Under the pieces are notes generated by a model. That model was not told the DNA's origin. It saw only the letters and a program-made list of their open reading frames with translations, and searched no databases. Below, one piece after another: positions 49,801 to 63,379 of a DNA stretch of 64,000 bases. The position numbers and the translations under genes were made by a program. The first letter of the stretch is position 1. The number at the start of each line of letters is the position of its first letter. The stretch comes from Macrotrachela quadricornifera (Eukaryota; Rotifera; Eurotatoria; Philodinida; Philodinidae), in assembly GCA_022393335.1 (NCBI GenBank), contig JAJEKB010001062.1, positions 272,790-336,789 on the forward strand. The letters are read 5' to 3'.

Positions 49801-52800
49801 ATGTTTATTCGTTTTATTCTTCAACTTATTAGTTTTTGGTTTATTATTTACGTAGTCAATCATTTTTTATTAGTTAGTATAATATTATAAAACTTTTCAA
49901 AAAATTTTTCTTTTTATCTTTTATTTCTATAGAGTTTTCGAAGTACAAAACGCCCATATCTTCGTTTCCTTCGTACATTAGGATGTCATATATCAATATG
50001 TAAGATTAGTTTTTATACAACATCATTTAATCGTCTATCCTATCGAACTGGTACAAAATATTCATATTTTTGGAAAATTTGGTTTACTATTGGAATATTT
50101 ATTGCAATGATTACAGCTATTTGTGCTTGTTTAACATTAATTTTTTTACCAATAAAATATATTTATGAACTTCAACAACGTACATCAATTAAAACACAAA
50201 ATTTAACGAATAAAAATCTTCCTATAGAAAATGAACGTGATCAATTATTAATTCAACCAATTGTTTGTAGAATATTTCTTTTTAGATTTGTTTTTTAATA
50301 GAAAAAATAATTTATTTAGATTCCAGGTGTTAATGTACCATTAGAACAAATAGGACATTTTTTTCTTGCTTTATTAGTATGTACTATATTTCATGAATTA
50401 GGACATGCGATTGCAGCATCAGCGTGAGATATTTAAGAATTATTTATATAAAAATTTTCTAGCTTTTTATTTTTTCAAATAGTGAACAAGTTCGTGTAAA
50501 TGGTTATGGTTATTTTTTATTTTTTCTATATCCAGGTGCTTATGTTGATTTAAATTATGAACAAATACAAATGATATCAGCATATAGACAATTAAGGTAA
50601 ATCAAAAATGAAAGTTTACTGTTTTTTTTGCAAAAATTTCTCTTAAATATTTATTTTAAAGAATTTATTGTGCTGGTATTTTTCATAATATAATTCTTGT
50701 TCTTATCGCTTTATTATATATTCTTATTAATCCAATTATTATTCAACGTTTTTATACAGAAGCAGCTATAGTTTATCGTGTACCAAAAGTAAATTGAATA
50801 TTTGTGAATATATAGAATATTTTATGAATTTTTTTTTAGAATTCACCAATTCATGATCTTCTTCCTATAGATTCAACAATTCAATCAATTGATGGATGTA
50901 TAGTACATACATCAAAGGATTGGTATCAATGTTTATATTTAATTAATGAACAATATTCAAAACAGCAGAATAGTGGTTATTGTTTAGCACAAACAGATAT
51001 TCAACGTTTTGCAAGTCATATTGGTATGATTAATAGTTGATATTTATTATATTTAAGTGTGTGTTAATAGTAAAATTCAAAAGAGATAACGGGAAAAACT
51101 AAATATGCATCGAAGGAATTTAATAGAAACACGAGTATTTAAGAAATGTTTTAATATTTAATATGAATAAATTTTGAAATTCACTTAAATTAAGGATTTC
51201 AATCTTTCCTTTTGAATATAAGTACTAGTCATTGTAATAAGGTAGTATAAATCGACTAGCAAAAATTACGTATAATAGTCGTAGGAAGAAGAAATAATAT
51301 TTATCGATCATTGATTAAAACTATCCATTTGAGTTTTTGTTTGATGGGAAATGAGATATGTTGTAAAAATATCAGTACGTGACAAAACATAGCAAAAGAT
51401 AGTCAAAACTCAAGATTCTGATTATATCAAATGATTTCTCAACATTTTTCTATTCCTATGTTTTAGATTAGAAGAAATCTCTTTCAAGAAAAATAAGTTT
51501 TAGTAAATTTTGATAAGAAATATCAATAATTGATCATGATAGATTAAGAGATCATCAATCAAATCACATTCTTCAATCTCTAATATCTTTACTCACATTT
51601 TATCAAATACTACTATTTCTACTGAATGTTCTTTCTTAAAACAAAAAAAGTTCAAATTGATAGTTTCATGAATGATGATTAGATTATATATTCTTTTCAA
51701 ATAACACAAAATTATTCATTATTCTAGCGTAATAGTAATCTCTTTTGCCATAGTATACATCCTTCTATCACAAATAGAAGTCTATTTCGAGTTTCACTCG
51801 ATTACGAAATATCACCAAAGAAACAGGGACTCAGCAAGTTCTTTTCGGATTTATCGAATCACTAGCGGTAGTACCCGGCGTTGCTCGGGAAAACTCCATA
51901 CCGGAAACTTATCATGTCAAAAAACGACAGAAGATGTATAGAAGGCTTAATTACGACCTTTTCATCTATTATTACTATATATCCCGCCGTGTATACACTT
52001 ACATTCATTTTTAAATCAGATAATTCAACAAATAGTGTGAGCATGTGACTGCCTTTCTCTTGACTCATGCGTATTGCCATACTTTATACAAACACCCAGT
52101 GCAAAAAAGTGACACTAAGAGGTCGATATTCTAACAATGATAGCAAATGCCCCGAAGTTTTTGAAAGATTGGGAAAAATAGTAATGTATCATAACCTGTG
52201 TAAAACTTCAGTGGAACCCTCTCGCCAATTATCCTGATCGCCTCTCGATCTTCCTCGAGACCTAAGAGTATGCCACGAAAAGTTTGGCACCCCTAACTCG
52301 TGCGATGTCCAAATGCATAAAAAACGGACAGACAGACACAACCTCTTTATATATATATAGATTACGAGTCATGAGTAATGGAATTTTGTTTCACTTCTTA
52401 CTTTCTCTATTCGGTGGATATTTTCAATCATACAGTTGCATTTCATTTTATACATTCTACTTATTTTCTTTCGATTATCCTAAAATGTCGCGTGACCAAT
52501 GGCAAAAAGCATGTTTTTATATACTTCCATTTTTGAATTATTGAGAAAACAATAATACGCACAAATTCTTTGAAAAAGGCATTTACTGTAGTAAATCCAA
52601 CAATAGACGGGAGTAACACCCCCTCAGATGAAACTTTTGAATCGAAAACCATCCTATAACCTTCCTCTTGACCTAGAGAAGTATTGTGGGAAATGTGGTG
52701 ATGCTATCTTTTACCAGGATTGAGTTATAAGCGGACAGACAAAAATTCTTCTTTGTATATATAGATATTTCCTGTCTGTGAATGTTGTTGAGAGAAGAAA

Positions 52801-54213
52801 TTCATCACTATCAGAATTCTATCAATACCTACCAACTTGATTCTAGTTGTCACCTTCTGTAGTCGGACGAGATCTCTTATTGGCGATCAAAAAAGAAATA
52901 GTGCAATCGAGATCATCACGACACAAAATGATAACTTTTGATGTGTACTCTGAGACAATAAGATAGTAGAAAAAAACTTGCGTAGAGCTACTTGAATGCA
53001 AATGCTTCGCACCGCATTAATTAATTATCTATTTGGTTTCATAAACCTTAAAAGTGTTTATTATCTTTATATATAGACAAGCATTTATGAGACAACTCCT
53101 TTGTAGAGTTTTTACAGTGTAATTTAGCAAAAATCTATAGCTGTGATACGATCATACAAATTTTTGAAGGTACACAGAATTTTACTTTTAATGAGAAGAT
53201 ATGTATTCGATTACAAGTTGTTTGATATATATAGAATGTATCAAAATTCTTAAATTTTGTCACTCCTCTTAATTGTATGTTGTCATTTTATTGTGTATAG
53301 AATCTTTTTTTTAGATTTCATACAATGCCCTTTTCCTTTTTATTTCGAATGCACTCAGTAGCATAAACAATTTTACAATACATCAAAATTAATCTATAAT
53401 AAATAATTAAAAAAAAACTTTTTCGATAATTTAATTTTCTTACAACGACTTTTTTTCTTCTTCTTTAGAATATAATCAAACAAATAATTTTGATTGTTGT
53501 CAAAATTTTTCTCAAAAAAATTATTGTTTTCTCTATCATTCCAAACAAGATTCAAATCAAGTAAATTTTATATATTATTTCTAATTTTTCCTTTTCGAAT
53601 TTTATTTATATAGAATGGTGCATGTATGGAAGCACGTAGTGTTACTAAATATCCATCATGTTTATCTAATAATAATTGCCATGATTCTTTATGTGTTCAT
53701 CCATTTTCATCTGATAATATTACACGTTTAATAAGAATTGAACATAATCAAGGACCATTAATACTTTTTGTGGGTTCAATTAATGAAATTTATCGAACAA
53801 GTAAGAAGTTATTAAACAAAAAAAAAATTAATTAATTTCTTATAAAAGATATATATTTATTTTATATATTTTAGTTGGTATTCAATCTTATAAAGCTAAA
53901 TATAAATTTATTTCAACAATTTTTATTACAGATATTCCATTATTTTTCCAGTAAATTAATTGTTCATATTGATAATTTATTAAATAAGTTTGTTATTTTT
54001 AGATATGTTGGAGCATTTTCATTTGCACTTGCATTTTTTAATGCAGTACCATGTTATGCATTAGATGGCCAACATATATTATCATCTTTAATTGAATATT
54101 TTTCACCAAAATTCTATCCTCAACGTCGTGCTAGTCTTGTATTTGGTTTAATTTTTGGTACATGTCTTCTTGTTGTTAATATTACACTTGCTTTTGTCCG
54201 TTATTTTCTTTAA
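49801..54213 (+). CDS. MBTPS2: Membrane-bound transcription factor site-2 protease, 10 exons, 498 aa
   Basis: Exons are 49801-49872, 49933-50262, 50320-50423, 50483-50596, 50662-50788, 50840-51023, 53469-53560, 53614-53800, 53875-53950 and 54003-54213 (1497 nt). The zinc-binding motif HELGH is at residues 159-163 in a hydrophobic helix. The third metal ligand is in [10 protein letters not shown] (Asp450). Several other transmembrane segments surround these. A PDZ-like segment ([20 protein letters not shown]) and a cysteine-rich loop ([13 protein letters not shown]...[12 protein letters not shown]) lie between the two catalytic parts, as in animal S2P. The enzyme cuts SREBP and ATF6 within Golgi membranes after site-1 cleavage. 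Intron 6 is 2445 nt and carries inserted repeats, although exons on both sides splice in phase. All catalytic residues are intact. The start ATG gives a hydrophobic first helix as expected. Confidence 0.9.
51861..52362 (+). mobile_element. SINE/MITE-like repeat in the site-2 protease intron
   Basis: About 500 nt, GC-richer than its surroundings. It begins with ACTAGCGGTAGTACCCGGCG and continues TTGCTCGGG. It ends with GGACAGACAGACACAACCTC followed by TTTATATATATATAG. This pair of ends (CCGGCGTTGCTCGG at one side, GGACAGACAGACA...CTTTATATATATAG at the other) resembles a dispersed noncoding element type seen in many invertebrate genomes; the family name is not known to me. It has no coding capacity. 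Confidence 0.55.
52363..52766 (+). mobile_element. Second, partial copy of the same repeat type
   Basis: The end of this stretch (52731-52766) again has GCGGACAGACAAAAATTCTT followed by TATATATAG, like the 3' end of the preceding element. Upstream it shares CTCTTGACCTAGAGAAGTAT-like sequence with the first copy, diverged. The GGCGTTGCTCGG start is missing, so it appears truncated or overlapped by the first copy. Confidence 0.35.
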
Positions 54214-55804
54214 AAATTTCTATATAAAAATCTAAATTTAAATATGTAGTTAAATTAGAATACATATAAATGAGGATATACACCTCGACAAGCAAAGCGA
54301 ACAGTTAAAACGGAAATGAAACAAAATTAGAGATGTGGAGAGTGTGCAAATGAATATTGTGTGATATGCATCCACAACAGGATATTGCAATTGAAATCAG
54401 CAATTGAACCAATAGACGACTAATGATGACGTTCATTCACTTTCTTTTTCTTAAGTTTTATTGTCATCAATATGATGATGATGACAAAAAAAAATTGCAG
54501 ATAGAGATGATTAAAGAATAAAAGGCAAACCGGATATGAGCAATTCATCGGGCATCAGACACTTGCTACTATAACTGTCGTCATCCTAAAATGTAATCAA
54601 GCTTCAAATTACTTCTTCATTCGACAATATTATCGTCGTCTTGAATGTCTACATTAATATTGTTTCTTCTAAATTATTCACAAACAAGCATGTTATTAAA
54701 TATATAGAAGGCACATATATACTATAATTATTTGCTTCTAATAGTCTTCGCATGTTACCGACATCATCATCAACAACATACTTGTTTCTTTCTTTCTTTT
54801 TCTATTATTTATAAAAGCAGAGTAGTTAAAAAAAGAAAGAAAGAAAGAAAAAAAGAAAAAGAAACTCAACACATATTTATAACAACCTCGAATCTAATTA
54901 TGAGTATTATCGATCTAAGTGTATGTGAACATAGAAATAAGAATATGTAACTATAGAACAATTATATACGTTACACTCTTCAGTCTATCGAGCCACTTGT
55001 ATATGAGAATGAGAACATACGTGTATATAAATATATATACGACTCGTCCACAATTAACTCAAGTAGCTCTATTCATTCCAGTAACACGACAGGTGAGATT
55101 GATGAGGATAAAAATCCTTGGCGTACAAACATATAGTTAAATTTTTTCTTTCTTTTTCATTATCAATAAGATATAAATGAAGCGGAAAAACGATTAGGTC
55201 TTTTCACAGCAACAGATTAGCTAGGATTATTTGATTAGATCGAGACTCTTTTTCTTCTTTATATATGTGTATGTTGTGTTGAACATGCAAACGATTCTTT
55301 TCTTTTAAGAATGAAAATATATATATATATATATATACGTCTTTCTTTTGATGATGCATTTCCGTTCATTCTCGTCAAATTACTACTTTAGTCTTCTTTC
55401 TTACATTTCCGTTTATCTATCGTCTAATTTTCCATATTGATCATTATAGACATATAAGTGTAAGATAAAGTCACGAAATATTCTAATGAATTAAACTAAT
55501 TCTTTTATTCTTTAGGATAAAAAGAAAAGAAAGAAAATGAACCAATCGATTTATTTGCCACAAGGGAGAAAAATTTATTTATGTCTATATGATCATGTTC
55601 ATAAGATTCAACCAATCGTAAAACAATCCGATTTATGTTACTAAATTATAAGTTTTCTTTCTAAAAGAATGAATTTGTTTTACACATTAGTTAAATTCAT
55701 TTTGTCATATTTAAAAAATAAGACATGAATACAAAACAAAACAAACTGTACAAGCACTGTAAAAGAAAGCAAAAGAAAAAAAAAAAAAAACAAATGAAAA
55801 ATTT
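54214..55804. other. Convergent 3' intergenic region
   Basis: Lies between the stops of site-2 protease (+) and homeobrain (-). It contains an (AAAG)n-rich stretch at 54834-54862 and an (AT)n tract at 55316-55337. No exon recognised. Confidence 0.45.
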
Positions 55805-57289
55805 CTATGCAGTTGTATCTTGAATTTCTAATTTAATACGTCTATGATGATCAAATCTATCAATTTGATTTGTTAAATATGATTCTGATGATGAAGAATT
55901 TGATGATGGTGATACAGATGATGGATTTGTTGGATGATGAGGATGATAAAGTAAACTAAAATTTTGATGTTGATTTGTAGGTAAACGTGTTAAAATTTTA
56001 TCATCAATATGACCCATTAAAAATGGAAGATAATGTGCAGGTGGTGGTACTTGTGCTGATGATGATGATAATACTTGTGATGAATGTTCATTATTTGGAT
56101 TATTTGATCCAATAGTTGCTGTTAAAGCATTAGATAAATATGTTGACATTTGATGACGAAATGATTCAATATCATGTGGTACAAGAAAACTTGGACTTTC
56201 TCGACCAAGTGCTTTTTCACGTTTACGCCATTTAGCTCGACGATTTTGAAACCTTTTATTTTTTTTTATTAGAGAAAAAAAGAGATTCGATTAATACTAA
56301 TTATTTTATTCATTTAATCTGATATAAAGGTTTTTTTTTCTTTTTCTTATGTTTAGTTTAATTATTTATTTATATATATATAAAGATAAATTCTACTATA
56401 CTCATATTTCATTTATTATATATTTAGTAAGTTTTAATCACGTAAAAACTTACCAAACTTGTACACGAGCTTCACTTAAATCAAGTCTCATAGCAAGTTC
56501 TTCACGTGTAAATACATCAGGATATTGTGTTTTTTCAAAAGAACGTTCTAATTGATGTAATTGATATGTTGAAAATGTTGTTCGACTACGTCGTACTTTT
56601 CGTGGTCGTTCATCTGAACTATGTTGTTCACCTGATGAATCACGTTCTTCATCATTACTTGATAATTTATTATTATTATTATTGCAATTTTCATTATTAT
56701 TTATAGATGATGTAAGATGTACAATTGGTAATGGTGATGATATTTCAGGTGCTAAATAAGAAAATATATTGATAGATATTATATATACATATATATACAT
56801 TTAATTAATTTCTTTTCTTTGTTTATGATCTCATTCTCGTTTTCTATTGTTAATAAGGTAATTGACGAACAAATTAACAACATATTCTCTTCTTTTCTTT
56901 TTCTCCGAACAATAAAAATAGATTCCCAATTCAATTGTATCGATTAAGTCCCATACTACTTATATATGTGTCGAGTGGTTATGTATGTGTATATAGAGAA
57001 AATATAGAAGAAAAGTTGAAGTGATCAATTAGAATGACAAGAACATGAACAAAATGAAGACAATTAAAGATAGTTGAAATGAATAGGATATTTATTATTT
57101 TCTTTCTTTCTTTTTTTTTTTTTTTTTTCTTGTCTTCTTACCTTCAATTATTTGTCGTTTATGTAATTGATGTTCATCATCTTCATTTTCATCAGAGATT
57201 TTTCGTTTTAAATTATTCGTTGTTGTTGTTGTTGTTATTGATGAAGTCGAATTATTTCCAAGTATACAAGCAATTGTAAAACCTCGCAT
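55805..57289 (-). CDS. hbn: Homeobrain-type paired-class homeodomain transcription factor, 3 exons, 297 aa
   Basis: Minus-strand exons are 57142-57289, 56454-56751 and 55805-56252 (894 nt). The N-terminus has an octapeptide-like FTIACILG, a Groucho-type repressor motif. The homeodomain spans about residues 102-161 and reads [20 protein letters not shown], then [20 protein letters not shown], then [20 protein letters not shown]. The block [37 protein letters not shown], followed by KALGRESP, is closer to homeobrain than to Arx, Rax or Alx. A Q at homeodomain position 50 fits this class. The intron inside W-F at homeodomain position 48 is a usual paired-class site. The C-terminus is Ser/Pro/His-rich with no clear OAR domain. 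It should act in anterior neural patterning. A run of 18 T/C repeats lies just upstream of the start codon. Confidence 0.87.
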
Positions 57290-57445
57290 TGTATTATAAA
57301 TATTCGATATTTTATTTTCTCTCCGTTTATTCAATTATTAAATGTAGTGGATGATTTGATCGCAAGGCGCACACCGAGAAAGAAAACGTTATATGTTCGT
57401 CAGTAAAAGTAATAGTGATGATAATTATATTCGCTTTTTCTCTCC

Positions 57446-57479
<34 letters not shown>

Positions 57480-60295
57480 TTCTTTTATCGAGGGAAGAAG
57501 AGAGGAAAAAAAAATTAAGTGCAACGAGCTATTCCATTGGTGCATGTTAAGAGTAGAACGGACCGTATGTTGTAATCAACAAACCAATATAATCATTTCA
57601 CGCGTGCATATTGTACATGAAAAAAGTAAGCGAAGAGAAAAAGAAAAGAAACCTTACTTGGAGGTTTTTTTTTTCTTCATCGCTTCAAGCTTCCGTATGT
57701 ATTCATTTTACTGTCTGGTTGACGACATTCTAATTTATCTAAAATGATGATTGTATTGAATAATATATGAATTACAGTGCGACGTTTTACTGCTGTTGAA
57801 GATATTAAAAAGAAAAAGAATAAATAAGAAATTATTTTTGCAATGTAATTTTTAAGTTTAAATTAACAAAAAAACAAAAGAAACTTTTAATATTATGATT
57901 AATCAAAAACCTTATTTTTGAATTTATTTATCTTTTATTTCAATTAAGTATAGACGATAGTTTATTTATAATTATTATAAAAAAAGAAGAGAAAAAATAT
58001 AGGAAACAATCAAATCTATTCTAATATGTAGTTTATAATTAACTTTTTTTCGGTTTGATGATTATATTTTTCTATGAAAAAAAGGAAAAATAGACGAATC
58101 TATTTTTTTTTAATAAAAGAAAGATTTGATCAATTTGAAAATTAATTTAAATAATATAATTCAATTATTAATTGAATTTTATTAATATATTTATAATCTT
58201 TCATATAGAATAATAATAAGAAAAACTAAACTTTTTTATTAATTATTTTCGGAAGTACAACAAAATCGAGTAATAAGCTTCTTTTTTTTTTTTTCTTTTT
58301 CTTCTTTTATTTAATTGAAAAAGTAGTTCATTCTTTTTTTTTTTTTGTATGTTCTCTATTCATCTATTATACTCAATTTAGCACTTAAGTTTGTTTTTCT
58401 TTCTTTCTTCTTCATCAACAATCAATTTAATATTGGTAAAAAAAAAAAAAGTTTCATTATCTTATAAACAAAATTTTTCAAGTTGAATACTTAAATTAAA
58501 ATAGTAAATTAGAAAAATTTGTAAAATTATATAAATTACACATAGAAAAAAAAAAAGAGAAAAAGATTGATTGATGATATTATTTAATATTTATCAATTT
58601 TTTTCTTATTATATATGTATACATATATATATACACCATGTTAAAAAAATTTAATTGATCAATAATGAGAAGAAAACTGTCCTTAGTACTTGTCAATACG
58701 CGTGTCGATAATTAAACACTTCATTTCCTGCGAAATTAAACACAAAACACTCTTTTTTTTCTAATGTTTCATATCATTTGCTATTGTCAAAGCCCTCGAG
58801 CATAATTAAATGTATATATATATATATATATTGTTACTTGTCTATTCCATATTTACACTATTGTAAACATGTATATTAAAATTAATAAAGAGAAAGAGAG
58901 AGAGAGAAAAATAAATAATAATCATTTGATTTTCTTTTTTATTTATATATTTTACAAAGAGAATTTCAAAAAAAAAATATTTAATAAAAATCTGGTTACA
59001 GGAATTTATGTAGAAATACACATAGACAAAAACATGATCTCTACGATTCCTTAACGAATAATTTGAAATACTTTTCAAAAAGTCTATGTGCTATAAAATA
59101 TGAATCTGAAGGTGATTTTTTGTTACACGACACAAAGAATTAAGTTAGAGGCTTATATTCAATTGAAAAAGGGTTTGAAATTATCTTTGAGGGTAGACAA
59201 TTATGAATCAAGATAATGTTTTCTTCAGGTATTCAGCAGAATCCGGTTCTTCAATTATCCTCAATAATATTTTCTTCGAATGATATAATCAAGAGATTGA
59301 TGGAATGTTTTAATTAATATATGCAGCTGAAAGTGAAAAGAATAGAAATTATATTTGTATCCTATGTATATTCTGAAATCAAATCGCAAACTTATTCGAT
59401 GTTTGTTTGATATTATTTTCAACTACCACTTGTCTATCTATTCAAACGGATAGCTTTAGATGCAGCCTTGTATAACGAAAAACGAATTACTAGAATTCGC
59501 AAAATTTTGTTGATTTAACTTTTGAGAAAACTCGAGTAAATTGTGTAGCTTATAAAATAGAAGATTTATGCAATACGATGATTATATTTGTGATGATCGA
59601 TAAACAAGAATGCAAAGTCGTTGGCATTGAACAGATTTTTTTTTATGTCGATGCTCAGGAATTCTACTCGACTAGAACTAGTCGAATTCAGTCACGATTC
59701 TTCTTGCTCGTTAGGATCTACAGTTTTTTGTAAATGATATTAATCTAAAATCTTGGATATAGAATTTCATGTTTCCCTTGATTTACATTCTTATATCCTA
59801 ATTATACCAGATATATCTGTAGTCCAGAACTTACCCTGTACCTAAAATTTCAAGAGCTATTCATTTGTCTGATCTAATAATCGGAACACGATTCTGTTTA
59901 TAAGATGTTCGACTAATGTTCATTTTGACAAGTCATAAATATGCAATCTTCTAAAATTTGATTAGTTTCATCAAGTGTTGTATATAATCAAAATATAAGA
60001 TTAAATAGTGTTCAACAATTGAAAATATTTTCTACTATGTCAATTTCGATATGATAGGGAAAGATGCGAGTACATCAACATATAATTAATTGCCTTTGTT
60101 GATATTATTTAGTTGAATTAATGATGATCATTTGAATGTTAACTATTCAACATGTGAGTATATATTGAACTTAATCTAATCTATGAATTATATATATATA
60201 GTTTTAGTTCATTAATGCTCTATTGACATGTTATACAAACTTTCGAGTGTTATTTTCTGAAGAAAACATTGTATAAAAGTTCATTGATTTTATTA
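57290..60295. other. 3 kb upstream of homeobrain, no gene seen
   Basis: AT-rich sequence with many T runs. It includes the (TC)n tract at 57437-57478 and an (AT)n tract at 58812-58831. The first part is the promoter side of homeobrain and the last part the 3' flank of the membrane-protein gene. No exon recognised. Confidence 0.45.
57437..57478. repeat. (TC)n / (GA)n microsatellite upstream of homeobrain
   Basis: About 40 nt of nearly pure TC dinucleotides on the plus strand, hence GA on the coding strand of homeobrain. It lies about 150-190 nt before the start codon. It may be a simple repeat or a GAGA-type promoter element. Confidence 0.8.
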
Positions 60296-62366
60296 TCAAA
60301 TATTTTTACGCCGCTTCGTAGTAGTTGTTGGTAGATTAACATTGGTTTTTATCGAAGTAAATAAATTATTGTAACGAGAAGAAGTATTTCGGCGAGGAAA
60401 AATCGTTACAGGTGGTCTGAATGGTAAAAATTGAAACATATCTGGATTTGGTTTTTGAAAAAAAGTTTTAGTTGTAATATTTGATTTAACTGATGATTGA
60501 ATCATTTCTTCAATATAACTAGTTGTTTGACTTTCGATTGAAGAAACTGTAAATGTTTCGGTTGTTTGATATAAATCGAATTCTGTTGTAAAATCTATCG
60601 ATGCTTTTAAGTTATTCATAGTAGTAGTTTCAAATGAAATTGTTGAAACAATAGTACTACTAAAATCAATAAATGTTGATGTAATCAAAGGTAAAATATT
60701 TGTAGTTGTTAAAGTATTAATATTAATTTTTTGTGGATATGATATATTTAATCGTATTGGTATAACTAATTAAATATTAAACATAAAATATTGAAATATA
60801 TAATTATAAAAGAAGAAGAATGATTTTTACTCATATGAGATATATTTGGTGTTGAACAAATGCGTGTAAATATAGTATAATTATTTAATAATAAATAAAA
60901 TGATTGTTGAAAAGCAGTTTTATTAAAAAGAAAATGGTGTAAAATATAATTACGTTTATTTGTACAAGTTAAACATTGTTCGAAATAAATTTGAATATTT
61001 TGAATAATGAATATAATTGAACATGATGTATTTCTAAAAATGAATATGAAAATTATTGTATATATATCAGCATCCATTTTCAGATTTGTCGAAATCAGTG
61101 TTAAATTAATGAAATAGATTTCTCTATATTTAAACTGATTAATTCAGATTTTTAGTCTGTGACAAGATCTTAACGAGATATTGAAAATTTAATGAGAATT
61201 AATTCCATTGAGATCTATCCTTTCGACTTATGATTATTCATAGAAGTTTGATCTTCTTTTAAGATATTGATGAAGATAAATAATACAATTGAAATTTGTT
61301 ATACACTATCATAAACCAAAATGTAAGTCCTAATAGTTTTTGGTTTTTTTTTCAGTTTAAATATGGAGAAGTTTTTTCTCTTTAATCTATTCTATTAATG
61401 TAATACTGATCCAGATGAATCTCAGGTTGAACGTATTGTAATTAATCAATCCAAGATTAGGCACTCATATATATGTATGAAAAAAACAGCTGTACCTTTG
61501 TTTTTCTCTGTTTAAATCTGATCGATTTTGTACAAAAATATTATCAATAGATAAATTGTGATAACCCGATTGATTGATAAATTGATTAGAAAACTAAAAT
61601 ATCATATATATATCAAAATTAGATGAAAAGACTAATAAAAATTTACAAACATATTTTTCAATTAATTTTTTATTAATATTTGATAGATAAGTATTCGGAG
61701 GAATATCCACATGATTTATACCATAATATAAATTACTCAAATCATATCCTTATTAAAGAAAAAAAAAGAAATTTTTTTCAAGATTAATTATAAAATATTT
61801 CTTTACTTTCAAGATTATTTTCTGTGATAAGATCTGTTTCTAGAAATTACAAAATTATTTTAATTGAATAATAAATAAATAATGACTAACTTTTAAAGGT
61901 AATTATTAAACTAGTAATCACAGTTGAAAGAGCAAAAATTCCAACAGTAATAAATAAACAAGCAATAGACCATAATGTTTTTCGTGAATGTTTTACATAT
62001 AAATTTCTCTAAAGAATTTTAATAAATGAATAGTTTTTTATTGTTAGAAGAAATTTTTCATTTTTCTAATACATTATATACACTTTCATATTGTTCTCTC
62101 AAAGGGTTAATTATCATAGATATTGCAATATAATACAAACTTACATGATTAAAATCAGAATGTGACTGAGTAACTACTTTATTCTATATACATAAATAAA
62201 TAAAATTATTCTGTTGTCTTTGTTAATTTAAAAAAATAGATTATATTACTATTGGTATTATTTCAATTCGTCGCATAATATCCATTTGTGTTGTAGTAAT
62301 CATTTTAGTATATGTTAATTCATTATTATTGATATTAATTGGTTCGATACGATTTGTTTGTTTCAT
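60296..62366 (-). CDS. Unrecognised type II single-pass membrane protein, 8 exons, 391 aa
   Basis: Minus-strand exons are 62250-62366, 62145-62183, 61891-62008, 61807-61839, 61651-61748, 61496-61593, 60831-61033 and 60296-60765 (1176 nt, all phases consistent). The first 60 residues are hydrophilic and end in basic residues (VKHSRKT). One hydrophobic helix (about residues 64-90, LWSIACLFITVGIFALSTVI) follows. With positive charges before it and no signal peptide, this predicts a cytoplasmic N-terminus and extracellular C-terminus. The outer part has a cysteine segment (NTSCSIIFIIQ, FEQCLTCTNKRN, RICSTPNIS) and a long Ser/Thr-rich tail (about 260-391) that could be O-glycosylated. I recognise no domain. 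Its start lies 1 kb from the divergent PRPF3 gene. The consistent splicing argues that it is a real gene; function unknown. Confidence 0.68.
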
Positions 62367-63379
62367 AAGAAAATTTTTTTTGCTTTTTATTTGTATTCTT
62401 CTATTTAAGTGAAAAAATGTAAAATGATCATAGATGATTATTTTACTTTTGTTCTTTTGTTTAATTACCTAAAGGAAAAAGAAGTATGCCGTCCGATGGA
62501 ATGTCTGTTGTTATCATTTAACAATAAAATTTTCACATCATTCAATGTTATAAATAAATTAGAGAGTAATCAAAATATACAATCATAACTATTATCTTAT
62601 TAAATGATAGTTTTTTGTCTTTATAATTATTTTCATATATGGATGAAGAGCGTGTCCATTATGCGGTTGGATACTGAAAAGAAAAGTGCTCACAAGTCTA
62701 GTTCGGCTGGATCGATTTTCGTAACTTTTTATTTTGTTTTAATGGTCTAAGGATGTTCATTCACTTCTAAAAAATCAGGTTTGCATCCGTTTTAGTTCTC
62801 GAGAAATCATAACAACAATATCAAATACTTGCTTTTTAATGGCATCTGTCAGGAGAAAACCATTTTTTAAAAATTATTTTCTAGCTGGAGTTGCAGAACT
62901 CACCCAGAGCTTTCAGAGTATGTCTTTAGTTTTAGCTATAAACGAAGCTTTATGAATGAAAAATTACGGGCAACAAGCGTTACAAGTTTTAAAAAAATGA
63001 CTCTCACGTCGTATGTAGAATGGTATTTTAGCTGGGTATATTGTGAATCTTCACCATATTACAGAGAAGTGTAGGGAAAATAGTATTTTCATATGAGTTC
63101 GACATAGCTCTATCAAATACAACACTTAGTTTTTTCCTATTAGTAAATTTATTTTTATCGATATTTTTTTCACGAATCGTACAATGACCGCGATTATCAC
63201 TGATATATATTAAATAAAAAGAATAGTGAATACTTGTTGATACCACCATCTATTACTTCAGAAGATGTCAGTTATTAGTTTTTTTTCTGATTGGTTATTA
63301 GATTATATCCATTTCGTAAGTAATGAAATGAAGAAATAGATTGCATTCATTTGTTAACCTTACAATAAAGCACAATAAA
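62367..63379. promoter_or_regulatory. Divergent intergenic region between membrane protein and PRPF3
   Basis: About 1 kb between two outward-facing start codons. The middle (about 62640-63000) is GC-richer than the surroundings and might hold a decayed repeat. No promoter motif is assigned. Confidence 0.4.

Noticed and set aside
54732..55140. Two short plus-strand frames after site-2 protease
   Set aside because: Microsatellite-derived (KKERKKEKE) and without splice or family support.
63028..63249. 73-residue minus-strand frame near the PRPF3 promoter
   Set aside because: No conserved features, no partner exons, and it lies in the divergent intergenic region.
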